The notes under the pieces were generated by a model. It saw nothing but the letters and a program-made list of their open reading frames with translations, was not told the DNA's origin and did not search any database. 64,000 nt of DNA from Vibrio splendidus (lineage in GTDB: Bacteria > Pseudomonadota > Gammaproteobacteria > Enterobacterales > Vibrionaceae), in NCBI RefSeq assembly GCF_002873455.1, contig NZ_MCUN01000004.1, positions 186,001 to 250,000 on the forward strand. The letters are read 5' to 3'. Made by a program: the position numbers and the translations under genes. Shown here one piece after another: positions 9,690-20,170 of the stretch; the first letter of the stretch is position 1; each line of letters opens with the position of its first letter.

Positions 9690-10088
9690 ATGAAAAGAAT
9701 CCATATCGTCGCGGGTATTATCTTCAACCAAGATAAGTCTCAAGTATTTATTACTAAGCGCCCAGATGATAAGCACAAAGGCGGTTTCTGGGAATTTCCT
9801 GGCGGTAAAGTAGAAGCAGGCGAAACCATTGAGCAGGCGATGGCTCGTGAACTTGATGAAGAGATTGGCATCAAGGTGACAGAGCAGTCTCTGTTTGAGC
9901 ACCTTGAATTTGATTACACGGATAAGTCGCTTAAGTTTGATTTTATCCTTGTGACTGATTTCGAGCAACAGCCTTATGGTAAAGAAGGACAGCAAGGTGA
10001 ATGGGTCGATCTTAAATCACTGAATCAATACGCGTTCCCTGAAGCGAATTTGCCCATTTTAGAGCGAGTGATAAAAGAGTTTTCGTAA
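9690..10088 (+). CDS. mutT: 8-oxo-dGTP diphosphatase MutT
   Basis: MutT removes 8-oxo-dGTP from the nucleotide pool and so prevents A:T to C:G transversions. A full Nudix box is present: G39, then E45, then REL-D-EE-I-G at residues 53-60, matching GX5EX7REUXEEXGU exactly. Length is 132 residues, close to the 129 of E. coli. AAGGA lies 9 bases before the ATG. It follows secA as in E. coli, but here terminators and repeats separate the two genes, so it is probably transcribed on its own. Confidence 0.93.
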   Translation: MKRIHIVAGIIFNQDKSQVFITKRPDDKHKGGFWEFPGGKVEAGETIEQAMARELDEEIGIKVTEQSLFEHLEFDYTDKSLKFDFILVTDFEQQPYGKEGQQGEWVDLKSLNQYAFPEANLPILERVIKEFS

Positions 10089-10159
10089 TTGCTAGCCTGA
10101 GTTTGAGATTGTTGTTAGTTTAAAGAGATTAATCGAATGAACGTTGCTGCGACAGATGA

Positions 10160-11005
<846 letters not shown>

Positions 11006-11017
11006 ATAGATATTTAT

Positions 11018-11046
11018 GCGCTGGCAATTGCCGGCGCTTTCTTTGT
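11018..11046 (+). terminator. Intrinsic terminator after dapB
   Basis: GCGCTGGCAA and TTGCCGGCGC pair through 10 bases with one G-T, around a central AATT, followed by TTTCTTTG. It ends the dapB transcript. Confidence 0.8.
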
Positions 11047-11373
11047 TTAGTCCCTTTTTCTTAGTAATCTCTCTTCTACGATTTTCCGTCTACTCTCTTT
11101 TTATCGCTGTTTTTCCTTTGTTTTAGTGTTGTTTATGTTGGCTTTAGTGTGCTTTCTGCTTTAGATCTTCAAATTGTCACGTTTTCTCTTTGTATTTATC
11201 GATTGCGTTTTGTTACTGATATTTTTACCACTCTATGGTTGGTCAAAATGAGGGGTGAAAATTAGAAAATCGTAATATTCGGGTTAAATGCGCATGAAAG
11301 TTGAACTTTTGAAGCTTTGGTGGGGTAAATTGAATTAGTCCTTACAAATGTTTAATTTCTTTCTCGTTAAATG
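11047..11373. other. T-rich gene-free region between dapB and carAB
   Basis: About 330 bases without a plausible ORF. From roughly 11047 to 11220 the plus strand is strikingly pyrimidine-rich, with T making up about half the bases by eye. In E. coli the DNA upstream of carP1 holds sites for IHF, PepA, PurR and RutR; I cannot assign such sites here. Confidence 0.5.
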
Positions 11374-11402
11374 TTGACACGTATCACGCAGATCACTAGA
11401 AT
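11374..11402 (+). promoter_or_regulatory. carAB upstream promoter (P1-like)
   Basis: TTGACA (11374-11379), a 17-base spacer and TAGAAT (11397-11402) form a near-consensus sigma-70 promoter. In E. coli, carP1 is the pyrimidine-regulated promoter and lies 67 bp upstream of P2. Here the two -10 boxes are 72 bp apart. Confidence 0.7.
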
Positions 11403-11445
11403 ATCGCCAATTTGTCTAATTTCCATAAACACGCAGTTTCTGGTG

Positions 11446-11499
11446 TTACAGGAAGGTAGATTTGCAAATTAAATCAATTTTAATGCATTTTTATTTCTG
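11446..11499 (+). promoter_or_regulatory. carAB downstream promoter (P2-like) overlapping two ARG boxes
   Basis: TTACAG (11446-11451), a 17-base spacer and TTAAAT (11469-11474) make a second promoter. Two ArgR-like half-palindromic boxes overlap or follow it: TGCAAATTAAATCA at 11463-11476 and TGCATTTTTATTTC at 11484-11497. They start exactly 21 bp apart, the centre spacing of paired ARG boxes. This mirrors arginine-repressed carP2 of E. coli. The second box abuts the carA Shine-Dalgarno (TGGAGG, 11498-11503). Confidence 0.65.
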
Positions 11500-11508
11500 G
11501 AGGTTGTC

Positions 11509-12666
11509 TTGAAGAAGTCAGCACTACTCGTCCTAGAAGATGGGACAGTATTTCACGGTGAAGCCATTGGCGCTGTAGGTTCTGCAGTTGGTGAAGTCGT
11601 TTTTAATACCTCGATGACGGGGTACCAAGAAATCCTCACTGATCCTTCCTATTCTCAACAAATCGTTACCCTTACTTACCCTCACATTGGCAATACCGGA
11701 ACCAATTCCGAAGATGAAGAATCTTCTTCAATCCACGCTCAAGGCCTTGTGATTCGCGATCTCCCTCTAATCGCTTCTAACTTCCGTAATGAACAATCCC
11801 TTTCTGATTACCTTAAGTCGCAAAACGTTGTTGGTATCGCTGATATCGATACTCGTAAGCTGACGCGTATTCTTCGTGAAAAAGGTGCTCAAAACGGTTG
11901 TATCGTAGCGGGCAACAATTTAGATGAAGCTTTGGCTCTAGCTAAAGCAAAAGAATTCCCTGGCCTGAAAGGTATGGACCTTGCGAAAGAAGTTACAACA
12001 AAAGAAGCGTATCAATGGAAACAAGGTTCGTGGACGCTTACGGGTGGACTTCCTGAAGCGAAAGCAGACTCTGAATTGCCATACCACGTTGTTGCTTATG
12101 ACTTCGGTGCAAAACGAAATATCTTACGAATGCTTGTTGACCGCGGCTGCCGCCTAACGGTTGTTCCTGCTGAAACTTCAGCAGAAGAAGTACTCGCTCT
12201 GAACCCAGACGGTGTTTTCCTTTCAAATGGCCCTGGTGACCCAGAACCATGTACTTACGCAATTGAAGCAACAAAAGTGTTCCTAGAAAAAGGTTTGCCA
12301 ATCTTTGGTATCTGTCTAGGTCACCAGATTCTTGCTCTTGCGTCAGGCGCTAAGACAGTGAAGATGAAGTTTGGTCACCACGGTGCAAACCACCCGGTTA
12401 AAGATTTAGATCGTGATGTTGTGATGATTACTTCACAAAACCACGGCTTTGCTGCTGACGAAGATACACTTCCAGAGACATTACGAGCGACTCACAAGTC
12501 TCTATTTGATGGCTCTCTACAAGGTATCCACCGTACAGACAAACCAGCATTTAGCTTCCAAGGTCACCCAGAAGCAAGCCCAGGTCCAGAAGATGCGGCA
12601 CCGCTATTCGACCACTTCATTGAATTAATTAACCAGTCTGTTGCAAACAAACAAGACAAAGCGTAA
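11509..12666 (+). CDS. carA: Carbamoyl-phosphate synthase small (glutaminase) subunit
   Basis: CarA hydrolyses glutamine and channels ammonia to CarB for carbamoyl phosphate, the precursor of arginine and pyrimidines. The class I amidotransferase nucleophile is C269 in GICLGHQ, with the partner motif GHPEASPGP near the C terminus. Length is 385 residues. The start is TTG at 11509 with TGGAGG five bases before it; E. coli carA also starts at UUG, so the unusual codon is conserved. carB follows after 16 bases in one operon. Confidence 0.97.
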   Translation: MKKSALLVLEDGTVFHGEAIGAVGSAVGEVVFNTSMTGYQEILTDPSYSQQIVTLTYPHIGNTGTNSEDEESSSIHAQGLVIRDLPLIASNFRNEQSLSDYLKSQNVVGIADIDTRKLTRILREKGAQNGCIVAGNNLDEALALAKAKEFPGLKGMDLAKEVTTKEAYQWKQGSWTLTGGLPEAKADSELPYHVVAYDFGAKRNILRMLVDRGCRLTVVPAETSAEEVLALNPDGVFLSNGPGDPEPCTYAIEATKVFLEKGLPIFGICLGHQILALASGAKTVKMKFGHHGANHPVKDLDRDVVMITSQNHGFAADEDTLPETLRATHKSLFDGSLQGIHRTDKPAFSFQGHPEASPGPEDAAPLFDHFIELINQSVANKQDKA

Positions 12667-12682
12667 TCCGGAGTAGTAGATA

Positions 12683-15600
12683 ATGCCAAAACGTACTGAC
12701 ATTAAAAGTGTTCTAATTCTAGGTGCTGGTCCGATTGTTATCGGTCAAGCATGTGAGTTTGATTACTCTGGTGCTCAAGCTTGTAAAGCACTTCGCGAAG
12801 AAGGTTACCGAGTTATTCTTGTAAACTCGAACCCAGCGACAATCATGACTGACCCAGACATGGCTGATGCGACTTACATCGAACCTATCCAATGGGAAGT
12901 GGTTCGTAACATCATCGCTAAAGAGAAGCCAGATGCAGTTCTACCGACAATGGGCGGCCAAACTGCACTTAACTGTGCGTTAGATTTAGAAAAATACGGC
13001 GTACTTGAAGAGTTCGGCGTAGAGATGATTGGCGCAACGGCTGACGCTATCGATAAAGCTGAAGACCGCTCTCGTTTTGATAAAGCAATGAAATCGATTG
13101 GTCTTGAGTGTCCAACGGCTGATACAGCGAAAACGATGGAAGAAGCTTACAAAGTTCAAGAAATGGTTGGTTTCCCTTGTATCATTCGTCCATCGTTTAC
13201 GATGGGTGGTACAGGCGGTGGTATCGCTTACAACAAAGAAGAATTTGAAGAAATCTGTCGTCGTGGTTTGGACTTGTCTCCAACCAACGAACTTCTAATC
13301 GATGAGTCACTTATCGGTTGGAAAGAGTACGAGATGGAAGTGGTTCGCGACAAGAACGACAACTGCATCATCGTATGTGCGATTGAAAACTTTGACCCAA
13401 TGGGTATTCACACTGGTGACTCGATCACAGTGGCTCCGGCTCAAACGCTAACAGACAAAGAATACCAACTAATGCGTAACGCTTCTCTAGCGGTACTGCG
13501 TGAGATTGGTGTTGAAACGGGTGGTTCAAACGTACAGTTTGGTATCAACCCGAAAGATGGCCGTATGGTTATCATCGAGATGAACCCACGTGTATCTCGT
13601 TCTTCTGCACTTGCTTCTAAAGCAACAGGTTTCCCAATCGCTAAGATTGCAGCGAAACTGGCTGTTGGCTTTACGCTAGACGAGCTAATGAATGACATCA
13701 CTGGCGGCGCAACGCCAGCATCATTCGAACCAACAATCGACTACGTAGTAACTAAGATTCCTCGTTTTAACTTCGAGAAATTTGCAGGTGCTAACGACCG
13801 TCTAACGACGCAAATGAAGTCGGTTGGTGAAGTTATGGCTATCGGCCGTAACCAACAAGAATCTCTACAGAAAGCACTTCGCGGTCTAGAAGTTGGCGCA
13901 ACTGGTTTTGACGAAATGGTCGACCTAGATGCACCTGACGCTCTAACGACGATTCGCCATGAGCTTAAAGAAGCTGGTTCTGACCGTATTTGGTACATCG
14001 CAGACGCTTTCCGTGCTGGTATGTCAGTTGATGGTGTATTCAACCTAACGCAAATTGACCGCTGGTTCCTAGTTCAAATCGAAGACATCGTAAAACTAGA
14101 GCAAGAACTTAAAGCGAAAGGCTTTGCTGGTCTGAATAAAGACGAGCTAATGAAGCTTAAGCGTAAAGGTTTTGCTGATGCTCGCCTGTCTAAGATTCTA
14201 GGTGTAGCAGAAAGTGAAATTCGTCGTCTACGTGACCAATACGATATTCACCCAGTCTACAAGCGTGTAGATACGTGTGCGGCTGAGTTCTCTTCTGATA
14301 CGGCTTACATGTACTCATCTTACGATGATGAATGTGAATCGAACCCAACAGACAAAGAGAAAATCATGATCTTGGGCGGCGGTCCAAACCGTATCGGCCA
14401 AGGTATTGAATTCGATTACTGTTGTGTACATGCATCTTTAGCACTGCGTGAAGATGGCTACGAAACAATCATGGTTAACTGTAACCCTGAGACAGTTTCT
14501 ACAGACTACGATACGTCTGACCGTCTGTACTTTGAACCAGTAACTCTGGAAGACGTACTAGCAATCGTTCGTGTTGAGAAGCCAAAAGGCGTTATCGTTC
14601 AGTACGGTGGTCAAACTCCACTGAAACTGGCTCGTGAGCTTGAAGCTGCTGGCGTACCAATCATTGGTACTAGCCCAGACGCAATCGACCGTGCAGAAGA
14701 CCGTGAGCGTTTCCAAGTTGCTGTTGACCGTCTTGGTCTTCTACAACCAGAAAACGCGACAGTAACAACAATGGAGCAAGCGGTAGAGAAATCTCGCGAA
14801 ATCGGCTTCCCATTGGTTGTTCGTCCTTCTTATGTTCTTGGTGGTCGTGCGATGGAAATCGTATACGACGAGCAAGACTTACGTCGCTACTTCAACGAAG
14901 CAGTAAGTGTTTCAAACGAATCTCCAGTACTACTTGATAGCTTCCTAGATGATGCAATTGAAGTAGACGTTGATGCGATTTGTGACGGTGAGCGCGTTGT
15001 TATTGCGGGTATCATGGAGCATATCGAACAAGCGGGTGTTCACTCAGGTGACTCAGCATGTTCTCTTCCTGCTTACACGCTAAGCCAAGAAATCCAAGAC
15101 GTAATGCGTGAGCAAGTTGAAAAGCTAGCGTTCGAGTTGGGTGTTCGTGGTCTAATGAATACGCAGTTTGCTGTTAAGAACAACGAAGTGTACCTAATCG
15201 AGGTTAACCCTCGTGCAGCACGTACAGTACCGTTCGTATCGAAAGCAACAGGTGCAGCAGTCGCTAAGATTGCAGCTCGTGTTATGGCGGGTCAATCGCT
15301 AGAGTCTCAAGGCTTTACGAAAGAAATCATCCCACCATACTACTCAGTGAAAGAAGTTGTTCTTCCGTTCAACAAATTCCCTGGTGTTGACCCACTATTA
15401 GGCCCAGAAATGCGCTCTACTGGTGAAGTTATGGGTGTTGGTGCAACGTTTGCTGAAGCATACTCTAAAGCTGAATTGGGTTGTGGCAACATCTACCCAG
15501 AAGGTGGCCGTGCACTTCTTTCTGTTCGCGAAGGCGACAAAGAGCGCGTTGTTGACCTAGCATCTAAGCTATCTAAGCTTGGTTACCAGCTAGACGCAAC

Positions 15601-15913
15601 ACACGGTACTGCAGTTATCCTTGGCGAAGCGGGTATTAACCCACGTCTAGTAAACAAGGTACACGAAGGTCGTCCTCACATTCTTGACCGTATCAAGAAC
15701 AATGAGTACACGTACATCGTGAACACTGCGGCTGGCCGTCAAGCGATTGAAGATTCTAAAGTTCTTCGTCGTGGCGCACTGGCTGAGAAAGTGAACTACA
15801 CGACGACGCTAAACGCTGCATTCGCGACTTGTATGGCGCATACTGCAGACGCGAAAACGTCAGTAACTTCAGTTCAAGAGCTACACGCACAAGTTAAAGC
15901 TTCTCAAGCTTAA
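12683..15913 (+). CDS. carB: Carbamoyl-phosphate synthase large subunit
   Basis: CarB uses two ATP molecules to make carbamoyl phosphate from bicarbonate and the ammonia delivered by CarA. The protein has the internal duplication of the family: two ATP-grasp halves, each opening with an ILGAGP/ILGGGP-type dinucleotide-like motif (near residues 11 and 560) and each with a conserved [16 protein letters not shown] metal-binding segment. A C-terminal MGS-like allosteric domain (LATHGTAVI region, here [15 protein letters not shown]) binds effectors such as UMP and ornithine. Length is 1076 residues. It ends the carAB operon before a strong terminator. Confidence 0.98.
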   Translation: MPKRTDIKSVLILGAGPIVIGQACEFDYSGAQACKALREEGYRVILVNSNPATIMTDPDMADATYIEPIQWEVVRNIIAKEKPDAVLPTMGGQTALNCALDLEKYGVLEEFGVEMIGATADAIDKAEDRSRFDKAMKSIGLECPTADTAKTMEEAYKVQEMVGFPCIIRPSFTMGGTGGGIAYNKEEFEEICRRGLDLSPTNELLIDESLIGWKEYEMEVVRDKNDNCIIVCAIENFDPMGIHTGDSITVAPAQTLTDKEYQLMRNASLAVLREIGVETGGSNVQFGINPKDGRMVIIEMNPRVSRSSALASKATGFPIAKIAAKLAVGFTLDELMNDITGGATPASFEPTIDYVVTKIPRFNFEKFAGANDRLTTQMKSVGEVMAIGRNQQESLQKALRGLEVGATGFDEMVDLDAPDALTTIRHELKEAGSDRIWYIADAFRAGMSVDGVFNLTQIDRWFLVQIEDIVKLEQELKAKGFAGLNKDELMKLKRKGFADARLSKILGVAESEIRRLRDQYDIHPVYKRVDTCAAEFSSDTAYMYSSYDDECESNPTDKEKIMILGGGPNRIGQGIEFDYCCVHASLALREDGYETIMVNCNPETVSTDYDTSDRLYFEPVTLEDVLAIVRVEKPKGVIVQYGGQTPLKLARELEAAGVPIIGTSPDAIDRAEDRERFQVAVDRLGLLQPENATVTTMEQAVEKSREIGFPLVVRPSYVLGGRAMEIVYDEQDLRRYFNEAVSVSNESPVLLDSFLDDAIEVDVDAICDGERVVIAGIMEHIEQAGVHSGDSACSLPAYTLSQEIQDVMREQVEKLAFELGVRGLMNTQFAVKNNEVYLIEVNPRAARTVPFVSKATGAAVAKIAARVMAGQSLESQGFTKEIIPPYYSVKEVVLPFNKFPGVDPLLGPEMRSTGEVMGVGATFAEAYSKAELGCGNIYPEGGRALLSVREGDKERVVDLASKLSKLGYQLDATHGTAVILGEAGINPRLVNKVHEGRPHILDRIKNNEYTYIVNTAAGRQAIEDSKVLRRGALAEKVNYTTTLNAAFATCMAHTADAKTSVTSVQELHAQVKASQA

Positions 15914-15953
15914 TTGACTCACGTGTATCGCTGTTAAGCGGATATAAATGCTC

Positions 15954-15982
15954 AAAGCCCACTCTTCGGAGTGGGCTTTTTT
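15954..15982 (+). terminator. Intrinsic terminator after carB
   Basis: AAAGCCCACTC (15954-15964) and GAGTGGGCTTT (15969-15979) form an 11-bp stem capped by a TTCG tetraloop, followed by T's. Confidence 0.92.
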
Positions 15983-16108
15983 ATGTCTGTTATCTGGTGT
16001 CGGTTAAATGATGAAAATCTGGAATAGGTTACAATCTTGTGTTTCGTTGTTGATTGTTTGCTCACGATGGTAAGTTGTCGCTTCACGAGAATTTAAGGCG
16101 TTGGGTAT

Positions 16109-16888
16109 ATGGAAATCACTCTAGAAATATTGGCTATCTTGTTTGTTGTTGCAACGGCGGCAGGCTTTATTGATGCAATGGCTGGCGGCGGTGGGTTGTT
16201 GACTCTACCTGCATTGCTAGCGGCCGGAGTGCCACCAACGCAAGCACTGGCAACCAACAAACTTCAAAGCTCATTTGGTAGTTTTTCTGCCAGTTGGTAT
16301 TTCGTTCGCAACGGTATCGTTAGTATTAAAGAGATGCGCCTCGCGATCTTTTGTACTTTTATTGGCTCTGCAATTGGCGCCGAGTTAGTCCAGCACATTG
16401 ATGCGAGTTTACTGACTAGCGTGATACCGCTGCTGCTTATCGCTATCTCTCTCTATTTCCTGTTAGCACCCCAAACTAGAGCGCCTGAAGGAAAGCAGAA
16501 GATCTCTGAGGCGATGTTTGCTTTGTGTATTGGTGGCGGTGTTGGCTTCTACGATGGCTTTTTTGGCCCAGGAACAGGTTCAATTTTCACGGTATGTTTT
16601 GTCGCTATCGGCCACTTCTCTTTAGTGGATGCAACGGCACGCACCAAGATACTTAACTTCACATCGAATATAGCCGCATTGATCTTCTTTATTTTGGCTG
16701 GCTTGCCAATTTGGGAATTAGGATTAGTGATGGCTGTTGGTGGTTTTATGGGCGCTCAACTTGGCGCTAAAGTAGTGGTGACAAAAGGGCAGAAATGGAT
16801 TCGCCCTCTTGTGATCGTGATGTCGATGTTAATGGCGTCTAAACTGCTTTGGGAACAGCATCAACAATGGATTCTATCAGTATTTTAA
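16109..16888 (+). CDS. yfcA: TSUP-family inner-membrane transporter (YfcA-like)
   Basis: This is a TauE/SafE (TSUP, formerly DUF81) permease; family members export sulfite, sulfonates or related small anions, but the substrate of YfcA is not established. The family motif AGFIDAMAGGGGLLTLPAL near the N terminus and ALATNKLQSSFG are conserved, and a second glycine-rich half-motif (GFYDGFFGPGTGS) lies near residues 148-160. About seven to eight hydrophobic segments are visible over 259 residues. Its last 50 bases overlap the 3' end of the convergent LysR gene. Confidence 0.88.
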   Translation: MEITLEILAILFVVATAAGFIDAMAGGGGLLTLPALLAAGVPPTQALATNKLQSSFGSFSASWYFVRNGIVSIKEMRLAIFCTFIGSAIGAELVQHIDASLLTSVIPLLLIAISLYFLLAPQTRAPEGKQKISEAMFALCIGGGVGFYDGFFGPGTGSIFTVCFVAIGHFSLVDATARTKILNFTSNIAALIFFILAGLPIWELGLVMAVGGFMGAQLGAKVVVTKGQKWIRPLVIVMSMLMASKLLWEQHQQWILSVF

Positions 16889-17684
16889 CTCGCGGAGATT
16901 GATAGCTGTTCGGCCTTACACAGATATGAATAGGTCGAATTAATCCCTCTAACTCTGGAAAGCTAAACAGGTATTGAGGCTCAATATTGAGTGTCTTTAC
17001 GATAGAGAGCGGGATCAAAGCGGGCCCCGTTCCTCCCAACGCTAGCTGGGCTGCTGCGGTGTAGGCATCCATCTCCATCAAGGGTTTGATGCCGAACTTT
17101 TCAAGCACAGATAACTGATACGAGTTTGCTGGATTGGTCATATCGTTAGTGATGACCCTTGGAGGAAGCTCCGTTAACGGCGACTTACTTACTATGTAAA
17201 ACGGCTCATCAAACAGGTGGAATGTCATCAACCCATGATGCGGCGGCAGTAAACCAGCACACAACCCTAAGGTCGCCTTACCAGACTGCACTCGCTCGAT
17301 AATTCTTGGTGTATGGTTAGTGGTGATGGTGATGTATTTATCTTGCTGGATAAATTTCCCCATCATTTCACCTAGATAACCTGCGATCAGCGACTTAGAG
17401 CTATCTAAAGTAATGAGAGTGGTATCTTCCAACTCTTGCTGTTCATAAATAAGCCCTCTAAGTTCATTGAATGCGGGGCCAATACTCTCGATGAGCGCGA
17501 TCGCATCCGGCGTCAGTTTTATCTGTCGTCCACTCGGTTCTATGAGTTTCTTACCTAACTTCTTTTCTAAATTCGCAATCCGTTTGCTGACCGCTGATTG
17601 GCTGATATAAAGCAAACTGCCGGTGCGGCTCATGGTCTTTGCTTTGCTCAACACTAATAGAGTTTCGATTCCTTCGAGTAACAT
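16839..17684 (-). CDS. LysR-family transcriptional regulator
   Basis: A 281-residue LysR-type regulator. The N-terminal winged helix-turn-helix is clear (TGSLLYISQSAVSKRIANLE, residues about 22-41) and is followed by the linker helix and a periplasmic-binding-protein-like effector domain. I cannot assign its target. Members of this family often control a neighbour; candidates are the TSUP transporter, whose 3' end it overlaps by 50 bases in convergent orientation, and the flavodoxin-like gene 110 bases upstream on the same strand. The ATG at 17684 has only a weak Shine-Dalgarno. Confidence 0.85.
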   Translation of the reverse strand: MLLEGIETLLVLSKAKTMSRTGSLLYISQSAVSKRIANLEKKLGKKLIEPSGRQIKLTPDAIALIESIGPAFNELRGLIYEQQELEDTTLITLDSSKSLIAGYLGEMMGKFIQQDKYITITTNHTPRIIERVQSGKATLGLCAGLLPPHHGLMTFHLFDEPFYIVSKSPLTELPPRVITNDMTNPANSYQLSVLEKFGIKPLMEMDAYTAAAQLALGGTGPALIPLSIVKTLNIEPQYLFSFPELEGLIRPIHICVRPNSYQSPRVKILIESIVDAVPKAV

Positions 17685-17794
17685 TGAGTGATATTCATGA
17701 AAGTTGGGAATGATTGAACCAAGTTACCTTAAACGCCATTCATTCTCTAGTCTGAGCTCATAGATATCAGACAAGCTAGGAGCTTTGAAGCTAG

Positions 17795-18376
17795 CTAGGT
17801 TCTTTTAACTAGACTCGCGATACGTTGGCCAAAGTAGAAAGCGGTTTTAAGATCATTGCTGTTAATATGATTATTGGTGCTATCAGCCGTCTGATCATCA
17901 CTGGCGACCAAACCAATACTAGAACCGGTGCGATTCAAACCTAAGTCATCGATATGCTTTGAGATATCAAGCCCTGCCCAAATCATGCCATGCTGACAAG
18001 CAAGAGTGAAAAAGCTTAACAAAGTTTGTTGCTGCTCACCGTTCAGGCTACCACCAGTAGTGAAACCTGCAGCGAGCTTATTTCGCCATGCTTTCTTACA
18101 GTAGGTATCACTGCTCGCATCCATAAAGCTTTTAAACTGTGCGGCTGGTGAGCCCATGTAAGTAGGAGCACCAAATATAATCGCATCACAATTGTCTAAT
18201 GCGTTGAGCTTGTCATCATTGTCATACCTTCCTTCGACTATTTCAGACGAGAGGACTTCAATGAGTAGTGCTGAGTCAGGTTGTTGAGTGTTAATACCTT
18301 CAGCGATTGTCTCAGCGACTTGCTTGGTCGCTCCATTCTTAGAGAAGAAAACAATGCCTACTTTATTGATACTCAT
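17795..18376 (-). CDS. Flavodoxin-fold NAD(P)H:quinone oxidoreductase-like protein
   Basis: A 193-residue flavodoxin-like protein. The FMN phosphate loop is FFSKNGATKQVAETI at about residues 10-24, and the isoalloxazine loop is GAPTYMGSPAAQFKSFMD at about 73-90, as in WrbA-like and NADPH-dependent FMN reductases. It probably carries FMN and reduces quinones or similar compounds in the cytosol, but its substrate is unknown. The ATG has GGGAG six bases upstream. The LysR gene lies downstream on the same strand and may be co-transcribed. Confidence 0.78.
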   Translation of the reverse strand: MSINKVGIVFFSKNGATKQVAETIAEGINTQQPDSALLIEVLSSEIVEGRYDNDDKLNALDNCDAIIFGAPTYMGSPAAQFKSFMDASSDTYCKKAWRNKLAAGFTTGGSLNGEQQQTLLSFFTLACQHGMIWAGLDISKHIDDLGLNRTGSSIGLVASDDQTADSTNNHINSNDLKTAFYFGQRIASLVKRT

Positions 18377-18570
18377 CTTGAACTCCCTTTTACCAATGTT
18401 AGTAAATAAATTATTTTATAAAGTCATTTGTTTATTAATATAGCCTGTGAATTGGATAAGTAAACAAAAAAGATTACTAACCTAGTAATGAATGAGCTAA
18501 CTAGAGTGTTAGGAAAGAAGGGGATCTTTGAAGGGAGAAATAGAGGGGATAAGTGATTTGAAAGCGAATT

Positions 18571-18594
18571 AAAAAAGGCTCCTTTGCGGAGCCC
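18571..18594 (-). terminator. Intrinsic terminator after yicG
   Basis: On the minus strand GGCTCC-GCAAA-GGAGCC is followed by six T's. It lies 23 bases after the yicG stop codon. Confidence 0.9.
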
Positions 18595-18616
18595 ATTTCT
18601 ATTTTGTAACGCTAGC

Positions 18617-19234
18617 CTATTTGATAGCGAAGGTTGGCAATGACAAGTGCCAGCGAATAGCGCCAAGCCTAATTAATAGTGTCGTAAACACACCGGCTAA
18701 AAAGGCAGTTTCTGAGTCGTGCCCCATGGTAATTGCCATGGTATGGAAAGCGCCGCCAATGATACAAGCAGTTGCGTAGACTTCACTTCTTAGGATCATT
18801 GGGACTTCACGAGCAAGTACGTCACGGATAATGCCGCCACCACAGCCTGTGATCACACCCATGATAATAGCAACCAATGCAGAATCTTGATAAATCAGTG
18901 CTTTCTCAACACCAATACCAACAAACACCGCTAATCCAATCGCATCACATACTGGCAGGATCCACCAAGCCAGACGCTTGGGACGCCTTACTATAATCAT
19001 GGTCAGCAAACATGTGGTGATGATGACCCAAAGGTAGGTGGTATCGGTGATCCAAAACACGGGAGTTGCACCCAATGCCATGTCACGAATAGTACCGCCG
19101 CCAATCGCGGTTACACTGCCTAAAACAGCGACACCAAAGGGATCCATCTTAAGACGGCCAGCGACAAATACGCCTGAGACAGCAAAAATGGCAGTGCCAA
19201 ATAAATCGATAATATAAAGCAGCATGGAGTCCAT
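18617..19234 (-). CDS. yicG: TRIC-type cation channel family protein (YicG/UPF0126)
   Basis: A 205-residue inner-membrane protein with two repeats of a three-helix unit. Both carry the glycine-rich UPF0126/TRIC signature: GSVTAIGGGTIRDMALG near residue 39 and GVITGCGGGIIRDVLAR near residue 126. Family members form homotrimeric channels for small cations, though the physiological role in bacteria is unclear. A short fourth residue start (ATG at 19225) is possible; I use 19234. It is a single-gene unit with a terminator directly after it. Confidence 0.86.
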   Translation of the reverse strand: MDSMLLYIIDLFGTAIFAVSGVFVAGRLKMDPFGVAVLGSVTAIGGGTIRDMALGATPVFWITDTTYLWVIITTCLLTMIIVRRPKRLAWWILPVCDAIGLAVFVGIGVEKALIYQDSALVAIIMGVITGCGGGIIRDVLAREVPMILRSEVYATACIIGGAFHTMAITMGHDSETAFLAGVFTTLLIRLGAIRWHLSLPTFAIK

Positions 19235-19308
19235 GATACTGGTGCTCTTATGGTTGAAATTGTAGGGACAGGTCGGTGGCGAATTGTACGAAAAAACGCA
19301 GCAAATAG

Positions 19309-20169
19309 TTAGTGATTTTGCCTAGCTCTATCGAAGAAATCGCATACTTGTTGGATCGCTTTCAAAGTTCTCGTCGTCGGGCGATTAATCCAGTCAGAGT
19401 TGAGTGACCAAATCTGATTTTGAGCAACTGCTGGGATCTCGTCCTCCCAAGTTTGCCACATGGTTCCATTCTCAATTGCATGCTGAGAAGTGAAGATCAC
19501 TTGCGGTTTTCTTAATACAACTTGCTCAATACCAACTTGCGGATAAGGGGAGGCACTGTCTTCGAAAATATTGTGGCCGCCACAAAACTCAAATACCTCA
19601 CTTGGCCAGTGCCCTTGAGCAACAGTGATGATCGGCTTCTCACTGAGCTGATAAAAGTAGTCTACGGGTTCGGCATCTTTATATTTTAGTCTCAATGCGT
19701 TGAGTTGTTCTTTGTATTGCTTGGCATTGTTTTCCCCAATACTCGGATCACTGGAGTATTGGCTGAGTTGTTCAATATTGGTCGCAATGCTGTCTAGGCT
19801 TTTGGTTTTCGAGTAGTAAATATTAAATCCAAATTGCTCTAGTTTCGCGAGCTCTCTTGGTGGATTCCCTGCAGGCCATGCGAGAATCAAATCAGGTTGC
19901 AGGGCGATGATCTTCTCAACCTTGATGCCTTGGTAATTAGCCACTTTCTCTAGCTTGTCAGCTTGTGGTGGATAATCACTTCGCTCACTCACCGCAATCA
20001 AGTTATCACCTAAACCAGCGCTGTAGGCTAGCTCTGTGGCGTGAGGAGCAAGGCTGATGACGCGCTCGGCAGTCGCGACTTCTGTTGCGAGGGAAGTCGG
20101 TGTCCATAAACAAAAGCTGAGACTTAACGTGAGAGCGGTACATCGTGTAATGAGTTGAGAGGGTTTCAC
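19309..20169 (-). CDS. btuF: Vitamin B12 ABC transporter substrate-binding protein BtuF
   Basis: BtuF captures cobalamin in the periplasm and hands it to the BtuCD importer. A Sec signal peptide with hydrophobic core (ALTLSLSFCLW) ends near TSLATEVA, and the rest is a class III binding-protein fold with the typical RVISLAPHATELAYSAGL opening and ALQPDLILAW. Length is 286 residues. The start is GTG with AAGGGA six bases upstream, inside the cbiB coding end; the two genes are separated by a single base. Its place after mtnN and cbiB gives a small cobalamin-related operon; btuC and btuD are not in this window. Confidence 0.92.
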   Translation of the reverse strand: MKPSQLITRCTALTLSLSFCLWTPTSLATEVATAERVISLAPHATELAYSAGLGDNLIAVSERSDYPPQADKLEKVANYQGIKVEKIIALQPDLILAWPAGNPPRELAKLEQFGFNIYYSKTKSLDSIATNIEQLSQYSSDPSIGENNAKQYKEQLNALRLKYKDAEPVDYFYQLSEKPIITVAQGHWPSEVFEFCGGHNIFEDSASPYPQVGIEQVVLRKPQVIFTSQHAIENGTMWQTWEDEIPAVAQNQIWSLNSDWINRPTTRTLKAIQQVCDFFDRARQNH

Positions 20170-20170
20170 T

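Noticed and set aside
9531..9995. A 154-codon minus-strand frame overlapping mutT and its upstream region
   Set aside because: Its sequence shows no family features, and the plus-strand Nudix protein clearly explains most of the segment.
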